Assembly (NCBI RefSeq): GCF_015751785.1
Contig: NZ_JADOTY010000001.1
Coordinates: forward strand, 1,798,001 to 1,862,000
DNA length: 64,000 bases
Direction: 5' to 3'
Origin: Micromonospora vinacea
GTDB taxonomy: Bacteria; Actinomycetota; Actinomycetes; Mycobacteriales; Micromonosporaceae
Below are positions 34,119 through 42,382 of this stretch, piece by piece (the first letter of the stretch is position 1; the number at the start of each line of letters is the position of its first letter). Under the pieces are notes generated by a model. The model saw only the letters and a program-made list of their open reading frames with translations, searched no databases and had not been told where the DNA came from. Position numbers and translations under genes: made by a program.

Positions 34119-34841
34119 TCAGCTCAGCAGACCGCCGAGCAGACCGCCCTCCTGCTGCTGCTGGCCGCTGCCCAGGACCGGCGGTTCCTCGGACGGCTGC
34201 ACCACCACGAAGCCCTGACCGGCGAAGCTCATCGTGAACGACTCGCCGGTGCGACGGCCGAGCAGTGTGCCGAGGCCGAGCTGCTCGGCCCGGTGGTAGC
34301 CGGTCTGGAGGTTCGCCGACCAGCAGACCGCGGCCTGCGGGTCGACGTACGTCGGGGCGTCCACGTTCAGCACGACCGGGGTGCCCTTGGTGGTGATGGC
34401 GATCCGCCCGTAGCCGCTGAACACACAGTTGAAGAGACCGGACGAGGACGCCATCCCGGCGCCGCCGACCATCCTGATGTCGTACTGGAGGGTGGAGTCG
34501 AAGGCGAGCACGCTGCTGCCGTTGATGGAGAGGGCGTCGCCCGGCTCCAGGTCGATGATGTGCACGTCCTTGGCCAGCTCGGCGAGGAAGACGTCACCCT
34601 GGCCGGAGACCTTCATCAGCGGGACGCCCTCGCCGGTGAGCTTCTGCTTGAGGAACTTGCCGAGCCCGCCTGAGCCCAGTGCCTGGAACTGCACGTTCCC
34701 CTGGTAGGCGACCATCGACCCGACCCGGGCCATCGCCTCGCCGTTGAGCTCGATCTTCAACATCTTGGAGTTCTGCAACCGCATGCCGGGCTGCGCGGAC
34801 TCCTTCTCCAGATTCTCCGCGGAGAACAGCTCGCTGCGCAT
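34119..34841 (-). CDS. AIM24 family protein
   Basis: A 240-residue beta-rich protein of the AIM24/TIGR00266-like family with RLQNSKMLKIELNGEAMARV, GSMVAYQGNVQFQAL, DVFLAELAKDVHIIDLEPGD and a Gly/Leu-rich end GGLLGGLLS. The family is widespread, membrane- or tail-associated in some settings, and without an assigned reaction. AGGAGG at good spacing supports ATG 34841 (MRSELFSAENL); the longer reading to 34910 is not needed. It is convergent with pheA. An insertion or Gln run (GQQQQEGG) precedes the tail. Confidence 0.8.
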   Translation of the reverse strand: MRSELFSAENLEKESAQPGMRLQNSKMLKIELNGEAMARVGSMVAYQGNVQFQALGSGGLGKFLKQKLTGEGVPLMKVSGQGDVFLAELAKDVHIIDLEPGDALSINGSSVLAFDSTLQYDIRMVGGAGMASSSGLFNCVFSGYGRIAITTKGTPVVLNVDAPTYVDPQAAVCWSANLQTGYHRAEQLGLGTLLGRRTGESFTMSFAGQGFVVVQPSEEPPVLGSGQQQQEGGLLGGLLS

Positions 34842-34970
34842 GAAAGGGCCTCCTGAATAGGGTCGCGTTCGCTGCACCGACGGTAGGCGACCTCGGCAAG
34901 CACCGGCCATCGACCGGGCGGCGCGGCGCGGCGCGTTCGTGTGGCACGGGCGGGCGTCGAGCGGCGGGGT

Positions 34971-35333
34971 TCAGCCCCAGCCGAGCGCGTGCAACCGCGC
35001 GTCGTCGATGCCGAAGTGGTGGGCGATCTCGTGCACCACTGTCACCGCCACCTCGTCGATGACGTCCTCGTCGTTGTCGCAGATCCGCAGGATCGGACGG
35101 CGATAGATGAAGATCCGGTCGGGCAGTACGCCGGAGTAGTCCCAACCGCGCTCGGTGAGCGCATGCCCCTCGTAGAGGCCGAGCAGGTCGACCTCGCCCG
35201 GTGGCGGGTCGTCCTCGACCAGGATCACCACGTTGTTCATCAGGCCGAGCAGTTCTTCGGGCACCTCGTCGAGGGCTTCGCCGACCAACTCCTCGAAGCG
35301 CTCACGGCTCATCTCCACCGGCACCTCGCCCAT
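34971..35333 (-). CDS. Zincin-like metallopeptidase family protein
   Basis: A 120-residue minimal metallopeptidase (PF06262/MMP-like family). The zinc motif is VVHEIAHHFGIDDARLHALG, where HE-x2-H plus a downstream acidic residue bind zinc. Upstream DEVPEELLGLMNNVVILVEDDPP and ERGWDYSGVLPDRIFIYRRPI are typical of this small actinobacterial family. No signal or membrane segment is seen. Substrate unknown. It precedes nothing in an obvious operon: OsmC lies upstream on the same strand, 134 bases away. Confidence 0.85.
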   Translation of the reverse strand: MGEVPVEMSRERFEELVGEALDEVPEELLGLMNNVVILVEDDPPPGEVDLLGLYEGHALTERGWDYSGVLPDRIFIYRRPILRICDNDEDVIDEVAVTVVHEIAHHFGIDDARLHALGWG

Positions 35334-35467
35334 TGTGCCCGACGCGGGGGCACGGGGCCCGGTCCTGCTGGACGACCGGGGCCGTCACCCGCACATGCAC
35401 GGAAGAAGCGACCACCCGGGACCGGGCGGAGGCTCCTTCCGTGGACGTACGGTCTGGGTCTGCCCGC

Positions 35468-35899
35468 TCAGGCGGCCAGGCGGGCGTTGAGGGTGATCTC
35501 GGCACCCGGCGAGAGCAGGCGGGAGATCGGGCAGTTGGCCTTGGCGGCCTCGGCGAGCTTCTGGAACTCGGCCTCGTCGATCCCCGGGACCTGGCCGACG
35601 GTCTCCAGCTCGATCCGGGTCACGGTCATGCCAGCGTCGGTCTTGTCCAGGTGCACCTTGGCGGTGGTCTCGACCGAGGTGGCCGTGGAGCCCGCGTCGG
35701 CAAGCCCCTTGGAGAACGCCATCGAGAAGCAGCCGGCGTGCGCTGCGGCGATCAGCTCCTCGGGGTTGGTGCCCTCACCCTCCTCGAAGCGCGACTTGAA
35801 GGAGTAGTTGCCGGACAGGCCGCCCTTACCGGTGCGGATGGTGCCCGCGCCCTCGGTGAGATTGCCCTGCCATTGTGCTGAAGCGGTACGGATAGGCAT
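35468..35899 (-). CDS. OsmC family peroxiredoxin-like protein
   Basis: A 143-residue OsmC/Ohr-type thiol peroxidase that reduces organic hydroperoxides. It carries the two redox cysteines in AHAGCFSMAFSKGL (about 56) and KANCPISRLL (about 121), with the family's N-terminal TASAQWQGNLTEGAGTIRTG and ELIAAAHAG. I start at ATG 35899 (MPIRTASAQW), since the extended reading upstream adds 50 unrelated residues. The OsmC subtype is favoured over Ohr by the N-terminal pattern. It is transcribed toward the metallopeptidase gene. Confidence 0.92.
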   Translation of the reverse strand: MPIRTASAQWQGNLTEGAGTIRTGKGGLSGNYSFKSRFEEGEGTNPEELIAAAHAGCFSMAFSKGLADAGSTATSVETTAKVHLDKTDAGMTVTRIELETVGQVPGIDEAEFQKLAEAAKANCPISRLLSPGAEITLNARLAA

Positions 35900-36030
35900 G
35901 AGGCAAACGCTAGCGGAAAGGCGACCGCCGAGCGACAGACCGGCGCGCTCGCCAGCCCTGCGATCCCTGTCACCACCAGCTTGCTGTGCCATGATGCGAC
36001 CCAGGTCCGTGACCGGCGGAAGGGTGGCCG

Positions 36031-36771
36031 ATGTCCGAGGAGCTTCCAATCCCGCGGCAGGGCGACCGGTCCGAGTCCCCGGCCGTGATCGAGTGGGGTG
36101 CCGTCGACCCGGCCCCGCGACGCCGCTTCGGTTGGTCCCTGGCCGACTTCGCGCGGGATCCGCGACTGCCTCTGCTGCTGGCCGGTCTGGGCGCGGTGGC
36201 CGCGATCGCCTCGCTGGTCGGTGAGTGGCTGGTGATGAGCCTGCCGAACGGCGGGCCCGAGGGGAACGCGACGATCGAGGTGCCCGCCGGGGTGTCCGAG
36301 GTCGGTGGCTTCGGGGTTGGCTACCTGGTTGGGCTCCTCGCCCTCGTCTGCGCCGTGGCGCTGGCGTTGCGCGGCACGGCGGCCGTGCGGCCGAACGCCC
36401 GGCTGGCCGGCCTCACAGTGGCCGGTGCCCTGCTGGCGCTGCTGGTGGCCGCCACCGCCTCTTTCGACAACCCTGGTCAGCGAAACTTCTTCTACTCACC
36501 TCAGGATGGCTTCCAGGTCGAGTACGGCCGCGGGCTGGTGATGGCGTTCGCCGCCTGTGTGCTGTTCGCCGCCGCCCTGCGGCTGGCGCCCGCCGCACCC
36601 GCTGGCGCGTTCGCCGGGCCAGCAGACGACGACCGTCCCGCCGACGCCCCGGCAGCGCGCCCCTGGCGCCGCCGCCGAGACCACCACCCGGTCGAGGACG
36701 GCCTCCCGGCCCCAGCCGACCTGACGGTCACCCCAGCCGCCCCCTTCGCCCGCCCCGACCCCCACTCCTGA
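36031..36771 (+). CDS. Integral membrane protein, function unknown
   Basis: A 246-residue protein with four hydrophobic helices (about 50-70, 94-114, 126-145 and 170-190), an acidic N-terminus and a Pro/Asp-rich, basic cytoplasmic tail (from about 200). The extracytoplasmic loop between helices 3 and 4 contains NPGQRNFFYSPQDGFQVEYG. I do not recognise the family. The gene is divergent from OsmC (132 bases between starts) and is followed by a family A palindromic repeat. Confidence 0.65.
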   Translation: MSEELPIPRQGDRSESPAVIEWGAVDPAPRRRFGWSLADFARDPRLPLLLAGLGAVAAIASLVGEWLVMSLPNGGPEGNATIEVPAGVSEVGGFGVGYLVGLLALVCAVALALRGTAAVRPNARLAGLTVAGALLALLVAATASFDNPGQRNFFYSPQDGFQVEYGRGLVMAFAACVLFAAALRLAPAAPAGAFAGPADDDRPADAPAARPWRRRRDHHPVEDGLPAPADLTVTPAAPFARPDPHS

Positions 36772-36796
36772 CCCCCACCCCCACCCCATACCGCGT

Positions 36797-36866
36797 CGAT
36801 CTTGCAGTTGCTGTCCCGACACAGGGCGCATAAACCCGCAAAACGGCAACTGAAAGTGCAAGATCG
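36797..36866. repeat. Dispersed palindromic element, family A copy 2
   Basis: A 70-bp element with ends CGATCTTGCA (36797-36806) and TGCAAGATCG (36857-36866). Its right part ACGGCAACTGAAAGTGCAAG and left part GATCTTGCAGTTGCTGTCCC align with the reverse complement of copy 3 at 58245-58313 over the full length, and the left half with copy 1. It sits 25 bases after the membrane-protein stop. Confidence 0.85.
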
Positions 36867-37033
36867 CGCGGACGGTGGAGGACATCTTGTGGGTGCCCGG
36901 GGTTGGCGCCCGATTCGCCTGGAAGCCATGGATGCGACCCGTTCCGCGAGGTACGGTTGCTGCCCGCCGTCACGCCCGGGCCTCGGTTTCCTTGGCCGTG
37001 GCAGGTGCGACGGCGGCGGGCGAAGGAGGAACC

Positions 37034-37855
37034 ATGACCCGCCCGGGACTGCCCAAGTTGATCGCGACCGACCTCGACGGGACGCTGGTCCGCAGCGATG
37101 ACACCGTCTCCGCGTACACCCATGGGGTGCTCGACCGGGTGCGCGCCGCCGGGATTCCGGTGGTCGGCGCGACCGGACGCGGCCCTCGGTTGACCGAGTT
37201 GACCCGCAACGACATCCGCGCCGCCGACTTCCTGGTGATGGCCGGCGGTGGCCGGGTGGTCGATCAGAGCGACCCGACCGGCCCGGTGGTGCTCCGCGAC
37301 GAGCGGCTGCCCGCCGAGGTGCTGGCCCGGCTCCTCGCCGACCTTGAGGCGGAGGTCGGCCCGCTGACCGTGATGGTCGAGGCGTCCGACGAGCACGACG
37401 CCCCGCTGTGGGGCGACTACCACGAGAACTGGCCCTACCAGGACCATTTCGAGGCGCGCACGCGCGACGAGTGCCTCGCCTGCGACGTGATCAAGGCGTT
37501 CGCCCGGACCGCCGACCACCACGTGGACGAGTTGCTGGCCGTGGCCCGCCGGATCGTCCCGCCGCAGGTCGCCACGCTCACCCAGGCCGGGCTCGGCTTC
37601 ATCGAGATCTGCCCGCCCGGCGTCGACAAGGCGACCGGGCTGACAGTGGTGGCGCAGACCCTCGGGGTCGACCCGGCCGACGTACTGGTCTTCGGTGACA
37701 TGCCCAACGACCTGCCAATGTTCGAGTGGGCCGGCTGGTCGCGGGTGGCCGTGGCCAACGCGCACCCCACGCTGCGCGCCGTCGCCGACGAGGTGACCTT
37801 GCGCAACGACGACGACGGGGTGGCGGTGTACCTGGACCGGCTACTGTCCCGGTAA
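37034..37855 (+). CDS. HAD superfamily (Cof-type) phosphatase 1
   Basis: A 273-residue HAD IIB hydrolase, probably dephosphorylating a sugar phosphate or nucleotide with Mg2+. Motif I is LIATDLDGTLVRSDD, motif II VVGATGRG, and motifs III/IV appear as DKATGLTVVAQTLG and VLVFGDMPNDLPMF. GGAGG at 37025-37029 supports ATG 37034. Its stop overlaps the start of a close paralog by one base, so the two form a duplicated pair. Substrate specificity cannot be told. The cap has DYHENWPYQDHFEARTRDEC. Confidence 0.88.
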   Translation: MTRPGLPKLIATDLDGTLVRSDDTVSAYTHGVLDRVRAAGIPVVGATGRGPRLTELTRNDIRAADFLVMAGGGRVVDQSDPTGPVVLRDERLPAEVLARLLADLEAEVGPLTVMVEASDEHDAPLWGDYHENWPYQDHFEARTRDECLACDVIKAFARTADHHVDELLAVARRIVPPQVATLTQAGLGFIEICPPGVDKATGLTVVAQTLGVDPADVLVFGDMPNDLPMFEWAGWSRVAVANAHPTLRAVADEVTLRNDDDGVAVYLDRLLSR

Positions 37856-38667
37856 TGGGAGACACGCCCCGCCTCATCGCCACCGACATCGACGGCACGC
37901 TGATCCGCGACGACCACACCGTCAGCCCTCGCACCGCCGACCTGCTCGCGCGGATCTCCGCGCGAGGCACGCCGGTCGTCCTGGTCACCGGCCGTCCGGT
38001 CCGCTGGCTCAAGATGGTGTACGACCAGCTCGCCCGACCGCTGCCGGCGGTCTGCGCCAACGGCGCCGTGGTCTACGACCCGTTCGAGGACGAGGTGGTG
38101 CGGGCGGACCCGCTCGCCCCGCACCACCTGGCCGAGGTGGCCCGGAGGCTACGGGCCGAGGTGCCCGGGATCAGCTTCGCTGTGGAGATCCTGGACAGCC
38201 GGGAGATGCGGCACGAGGCGCACTACCCGCTGCGCTGGGACGCCGACGCCAACGGCATCCGGCCGATCGCGACGCCGGAGGAGTTGCTCTCGGCGCCGGC
38301 GGTGAAGCTCCTCGCCCGAGCGGGCGAGCAGGACCCGGATGCCTTCGCCGAGCTGATCGCCACGGCGGTGGCGGGGTTGGCCGAGGCCACGCACTCGTCC
38401 TCCTCCGGGCTGGTGGAGATCTCCGCGGCCGGGGTGACCAAGGCGGCGGGGCTGGCCTGGTACTGCGACCAGCTCGGGGTGGCCGCGGCGGACGTGCTGG
38501 CCTTCGGTGACATGCCCAACGACGTCCCGATGCTGACCTGGGCCGGTCGTGGCGTGGCGGTCGCCAACGCGCACCGCGCCGTCCTGGCGGTCGCCGACGA
38601 CGTGACGACGGCGAACACCGAGGACGGCGTGGCGGCGTACCTGGAGAAGGTCTTCGGGGTGGACTGA
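37855..38667 (+). CDS. HAD superfamily (Cof-type) phosphatase 2
   Basis: A 270-residue paralog of the preceding gene, sharing LIATDIDGTLIRDDHTVSP, VVLVTGRP, TKAAGLAWYCDQLGV, VLAFGDMPNDVPML and WAGRGVAVANAH. The cap domain differs (FAVEILDSREMRHEAHYPLRW), which suggests different substrates after duplication. ATG 37855 overlaps the upstream TAA by one base, giving tight coupling. It is convergent with the bpa gene, with only two bases between stops, so there is no room for a separate terminator. Confidence 0.88.
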   Translation: MGDTPRLIATDIDGTLIRDDHTVSPRTADLLARISARGTPVVLVTGRPVRWLKMVYDQLARPLPAVCANGAVVYDPFEDEVVRADPLAPHHLAEVARRLRAEVPGISFAVEILDSREMRHEAHYPLRWDADANGIRPIATPEELLSAPAVKLLARAGEQDPDAFAELIATAVAGLAEATHSSSSGLVEISAAGVTKAAGLAWYCDQLGVAAADVLAFGDMPNDVPMLTWAGRGVAVANAHRAVLAVADDVTTANTEDGVAAYLEKVFGVD

Positions 38668-38669
38668 GG

Positions 38670-39263
38670 TCAGAGGTACTGACCGGTGTTGTGACCCTCG
38701 CCGCCGCCCGGCTGGCCGATGCCCGGCATCCCGGGGACGACCCCGCCGGGGCCGCTGGGCAGCGCCTGCCGGCCGCCGCGCATCTGCTCCAGCTGCACCC
38801 GGGCGGCCATCTGCTGGGCCACCAGGGCCGCCTGGATGCCGTGGAACAGGCCCTCCAGCCAGCCGACGAGCTGGGCGTGCGCGATCCGCAGCTCGCCCTC
38901 ACTCGGAGCCTTGTCCTCCGCGAAGGGCAGCGAGATGCGCTCCAGCTCGTCGCGCAGCTCGGGGGCGAGGCCCTCCTTGAGCTCGACGATCGACCGCTCG
39001 TGGATCTCCCGCATCCGGCTGCGGCTGGCGTCGTCGAGAGGTGCGGCCTTCACCTCCTCCAGCAACTGCTTGATCATGCTGCCGATCCGCATCACCTTGG
39101 CCGGCTGTTCGACCAGGCGGGTCGGGTCCTCACCCTGGCCCTCGTCGGTCTGCATCGTGCCGATCGGCCGGCCGTCCGGACCGACCACCACAACGGTGCC
39201 GGAGTGGCCGGAGTCGTCGGGGCCGGGCTCGTCGTTCTGTCCAGCGGAGCGCGCTTCGGTCAT
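38670..39263 (-). CDS. bpa: Bacterial proteasome activator Bpa
   Basis: A 197-residue DUF2587 protein, the ATP-independent activator (Bpa/PafE) of the actinobacterial 20S proteasome. The helical core (about 55-150: VMRIGSMIKQLLEEVKAAPL, MREIHERSIVELKEGLAPEL, GELRIAHAQLVGWLEGLFHG) forms the family ring, and the C-terminus ends in GQYL, the docking motif that opens the proteasome gate. A flexible Gly/Pro-rich linker (about 160-190) precedes it. The start is ATG 39263 or ATG 39272. The proteasome genes themselves are not in the window. Confidence 0.95.
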   Translation of the reverse strand: MTEARSAGQNDEPGPDDSGHSGTVVVVGPDGRPIGTMQTDEGQGEDPTRLVEQPAKVMRIGSMIKQLLEEVKAAPLDDASRSRMREIHERSIVELKEGLAPELRDELERISLPFAEDKAPSEGELRIAHAQLVGWLEGLFHGIQAALVAQQMAARVQLEQMRGGRQALPSGPGGVVPGMPGIGQPGGGEGHNTGQYL

Positions 39264-39356
39264 GGGGTCCATCTTTACCCAGCGGGCGCGAGCCATGCCG
39301 GCCGGGACCGACTCCCGGGGCCGAACCACCCGGGCGGGGCGCGCTACCGTCGCGCC

Positions 39357-40154
39357 ATGCCTGTCGACCCGCGCGCCGTCTTGACCCGGCCCGCACCGGA
39401 GCCCGACCAGACGGTGGCGTACGGGGACGACCCGGATCAGGTGGCCGATCTGCGCCTCCCGCCGGGAACCGGGCCGGCCCGACCGCTGGTCGTCGTGCTG
39501 CACGGTGGGTTCTGGCGGGCCGAGTACGACCGGCGGCACACCGGCCCGCTGGCTGCGGCCGTCGCTGCTGCCGGTTACCCGGTGGCGCAGTTGGAGTACC
39601 GCCGCACCGGGCAGCCCGGAGGGGGCTGGCCGGGCACCCTGACCGACGTACTGGCCGGGGTGGCCAAGCTGCCGGCGCTGGCTGCCGAGGCCCTGCCCGG
39701 CCGGGTGAGCCGGGCCGCGCCGATCCTGGTCGGGCACTCCGCCGGCGGCCACCTGGCTCTCTTCGCGGCGGCCACCTCCCCGACGACGGTGAGCGGGGTG
39801 CTCGCGCTGGCGCCGGTGGCCGATCTGAGCGAGGCGTACCGGCGAGATCTGGACTCGGGCGCGGTCGCCGCGCTGCTCGGCGGCGGCCCGGCGCAGGTCC
39901 CGGACCGGTACGCGACGGCGGATCCACGGATGTTGGTACCGATACGAACACGCACAGTGGTTGTGCACGGCTCGGACGATCTCCAGGTTCCGGTGGAGAT
40001 GAGCCGGGATTTCGTCGCGGAGGCGCGTGCCGCCGGTTCCGATATCTCCCTTGTTGAACTGCCTGGATGCGAGCATTTCGGGCTGATCGACCCGGAGGCC
40101 GTCGCCTGGCCTCACGTGCTTGCTGTGTTGCGGTCCTTGCACGATGATCACTAG
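39357..40154 (+). CDS. Alpha/beta hydrolase
   Basis: A 265-residue hydrolase with oxyanion motif VVLHGGFW, nucleophile elbow LVGHSAGGHLAL (catalytic Ser), acid in VVHGSDDLQVP and His in PGCEHFGLI. HGGFWR and the compact length are reminiscent of kynurenine-formamidase/BD-FAE-type esterases, so an ester or formamide substrate is possible but not shown. The start is ATG 39357, divergent from bpa across about 90 bases. It is followed after 80 bases by the lipoprotein gene. Confidence 0.85.
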   Translation: MPVDPRAVLTRPAPEPDQTVAYGDDPDQVADLRLPPGTGPARPLVVVLHGGFWRAEYDRRHTGPLAAAVAAAGYPVAQLEYRRTGQPGGGWPGTLTDVLAGVAKLPALAAEALPGRVSRAAPILVGHSAGGHLALFAAATSPTTVSGVLALAPVADLSEAYRRDLDSGAVAALLGGGPAQVPDRYATADPRMLVPIRTRTVVVHGSDDLQVPVEMSRDFVAEARAAGSDISLVELPGCEHFGLIDPEAVAWPHVLAVLRSLHDDH

Positions 40155-40234
40155 CCATTGACGCAGCGTCGCGGACCAGGTAGAACGCCGGAGGGGCGGT
40201 GTTCGGCCCTGTAACGCTCCTTGGAAGGAACTCG

Positions 40235-41422
40235 GTGTCGCAGATGAATCGCAGGCGGGCGCTCCAACTGTTGGCCGCGCTCGGTACCACCGGGTTCGTC
40301 GCCGGGTGTGGCTCAGACAGTGACGCCGAGTCGACGGCCGACCGCAGCCCGATCAAGATCGGGTTGATCACGCCGCAGGCCGGTGGTTTCAAGAGCATCG
40401 GCGACGACATCACCAATGGCTTCCAGCTCTTCCTCGACCTGCACGACCAGCGGCTGGGCGGCCACCCGGTCGAACTGCTGACCGCCGACGAGGGCGACAC
40501 CGCGAAGACGGGCAAGGCCGCCGTCGAGGGTCTACTCAAGCAGGGCGTGCTGGCGCTCACCGGCGTGGTCAACTCGGCGGTGATGGTCGGCATCAAGGAC
40601 ACCGTGGAGCAGGCCCGGGTCCCGCTGATCGGCTCCAACGCCTCACCGAGCAGCCTGCAGAGCGTGTTCTACATCTGGCGGACCTCGTACGTGCTCGACG
40701 AGGCCGGCAAGGCGCTGGGCCGCTACCTGCGCGAGCAACTGCCGGCGAACGGCCGGATCGCGATCATCATGCCGGAGAACGTCGGCAGCCCGGACGTCGT
40801 CCGCGGCTTCCGGCAGGAGTTCGGCGCGAGCGACTCCCGGATCCGCGACGCGGTGACCTACACCAACGCCACCTCCACCCCCGGCAAGACGACGTACTCC
40901 TCGGACATCACCAAGGCGCTGGCCAAGAACCCCACGGCGGTCTTCTGCTTCTTCGCCGGGGCGGCCGCTGTGGAGTTCATCAAGCAGCTGCGCGAGAAGT
41001 TCGCCGGGCCGATCTACGCACCCGGCTTCCTCACCGAGGGCACCGTGCTGGACAACCTGAAGGACAACGCGCTGGGCATCCAGACCGCGCTGAACTACTC
41101 GGCCGACCTGAACAACACCTCGAACCGGGTCTTCGCCTCGGCGTACCGCAAGAAGTACCAGGTCACCCCCACCACCTACGCGATGGCGTCGTACGACGCG
41201 GCGCAGGTGCTCGACCAGGCCATCCAGCTGACCGGTGGAAAGCCCACGCCGCAGCAGGTCAACCTGGCCCTGGGCAAGATCGGCCAGATCGACAGCCCGC
41301 GCGGCATCTGGCAGTTCAACCAGCCGCGCACCCCGCAGCAGAAGTGGTACCTGCGCGAGGTGCAGCGCGACGGTCAGGTCATGTCGAACGTGCTGATCAA
41401 CGAGCTGGCCACGCTGGGCTGA
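40235..41422 (+). CDS. Branched-chain amino acid-type ABC substrate-binding lipoprotein
   Basis: A 395-residue periplasmic-binding protein of the LivJ/peripla_BP_6 type. The signal ends in the lipobox LGTTGFVAGCGSD, so the cysteine is lipidated on the outer face of the membrane. IKIGLITPQAGGFKSIGDDI, NGFQLFLDLHD and SYDAAQVLDQAIQLTGG are typical. GGAAGGAA at 40223-40230 supports GTG 40235 (MSQMNRRRALQLL). No permease or ATPase gene is nearby, so it is an orphan receptor that must use a remote transporter or act as a sensor. It ends at a strong terminator. Confidence 0.9.
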   Translation: MSQMNRRRALQLLAALGTTGFVAGCGSDSDAESTADRSPIKIGLITPQAGGFKSIGDDITNGFQLFLDLHDQRLGGHPVELLTADEGDTAKTGKAAVEGLLKQGVLALTGVVNSAVMVGIKDTVEQARVPLIGSNASPSSLQSVFYIWRTSYVLDEAGKALGRYLREQLPANGRIAIIMPENVGSPDVVRGFRQEFGASDSRIRDAVTYTNATSTPGKTTYSSDITKALAKNPTAVFCFFAGAAAVEFIKQLREKFAGPIYAPGFLTEGTVLDNLKDNALGIQTALNYSADLNNTSNRVFASAYRKKYQVTPTTYAMASYDAAQVLDQAIQLTGGKPTPQQVNLALGKIGQIDSPRGIWQFNQPRTPQQKWYLREVQRDGQVMSNVLINELATLG

Positions 41423-41443
41423 ACGCCCACCCGGAGCACGATT

Positions 41444-41476
41444 CGGGGCCGGTCTCCCACTGGGAGACCGGCCCCG
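41444..41476. terminator. Strong hairpin between the binding lipoprotein and dimethylargininase
   Basis: CGGGGCCGGTCTCCCA (41444-41459) pairs perfectly with 41461-41476 around a minimal loop. It lies between convergent stops (41422 and 41490), so it probably terminates both transcripts. Confidence 0.8.
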
Positions 41477-41489
41477 AGACGTTCGCCTG

Positions 41490-42314
41490 TCAGTGCCGCA
41501 ACTCGGCGATGCAGCACTTCACGCTGCCGCCGCCCTTCTTCAGCTCGGCCAGCTCGACGGGGACCGGGGTGTACCCGGCCGCCTTGAGCTTGCCGGCCAG
41601 GCGGGTGGCCTCGCTGTTGAGCACCACGTTCGCGCCGTCGCTGACCAGGTTGAGCCCGAAGGCCATGGCGTCCTCGTCGTCGGCGATCACCGCGTCCGGG
41701 AAGAGCTGGGTGAGCACCCGCTGGCTGGCCGCGGAGAACGCGCCCGGGAAGTAGACGACGTTCGTGTCGTCGATGGCCGCGAGCGCCACGTCCAGGTGGT
41801 AGAAGCGGGGGTCGATCAGGCGCAGCGACACCACCGGGCGGCCCAACGCCTCCTGCGCCTCCGCGTGCGCCGGGATCTCGGTGCGGAAGCCGTGCCCGGC
41901 CAGGATGAGCCCGCCGTGCGCCTCCGGCACGTAGGCGAAGTCGCCCTCGCCCTCGTTGGTCTCGCTGGGTGCGATGAACCGCCAGCCCTGCGCCTCGTAG
42001 AAGGCGTGGTGAGCGGCGGCCTCGGCGGCCCGCTGCTCGTGCTTGAACCGGGCGCCGTAGACGCTGCCGTCCACCATGAAGCCGCCGTTGGCGGCGTAGA
42101 CCATGTCGGGCAGGCCCTGCTCGGGGCTGAGCAGGTGCACCTCGTGGCCGAGGCCGACCAGCGTCTCGCGCAGCCGGTCCCACTGCTTGACGGCCAGGTC
42201 CCGGTCGACCGGGGTGGTGACGTCCATCCACGGGTTGATCGCGTACTCGACCGCGAAGTACTCCGGCGAGCACATGAGATATGTCCGCTTTCGCGGGAAA
42301 CGCTGCTGGTTCAC
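41490..42314 (-). CDS. Dimethylargininase / guanidino-hydrolase family protein
   Basis: A 274-residue amidinotransferase-superfamily enzyme. Family marks are LMCSPEYFAVEYAINPWM, PDMVYAANGGFMV, SETNEGEGDFAYVPEA, YHLDVALAAIDD and the C-terminal nucleophile in GGGSVKCCIAELRH. Members hydrolyse methylarginines to citrulline, and some hydrolyse arginine, so the substrate is uncertain. I choose GTG 42314 (VNQQRFPRKRTYLM). It is divergent from an Lrp/AsnC gene 68 bases away; this pairing is conserved in actinobacteria and suggests amino-acid-responsive control. With arcA the window has two guanidino hydrolases. Confidence 0.82.
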   Translation of the reverse strand: MNQQRFPRKRTYLMCSPEYFAVEYAINPWMDVTTPVDRDLAVKQWDRLRETLVGLGHEVHLLSPEQGLPDMVYAANGGFMVDGSVYGARFKHEQRAAEAAAHHAFYEAQGWRFIAPSETNEGEGDFAYVPEAHGGLILAGHGFRTEIPAHAEAQEALGRPVVSLRLIDPRFYHLDVALAAIDDTNVVYFPGAFSAASQRVLTQLFPDAVIADDEDAMAFGLNLVSDGANVVLNSEATRLAGKLKAAGYTPVPVELAELKKGGGSVKCCIAELRH

Positions 42315-42382
42315 GGTCACCAAGAGTAGGTACCGTGGAACTTTGAAAACAGCCACAAGTGTTGCTTCCCAGAGGCGGAACG

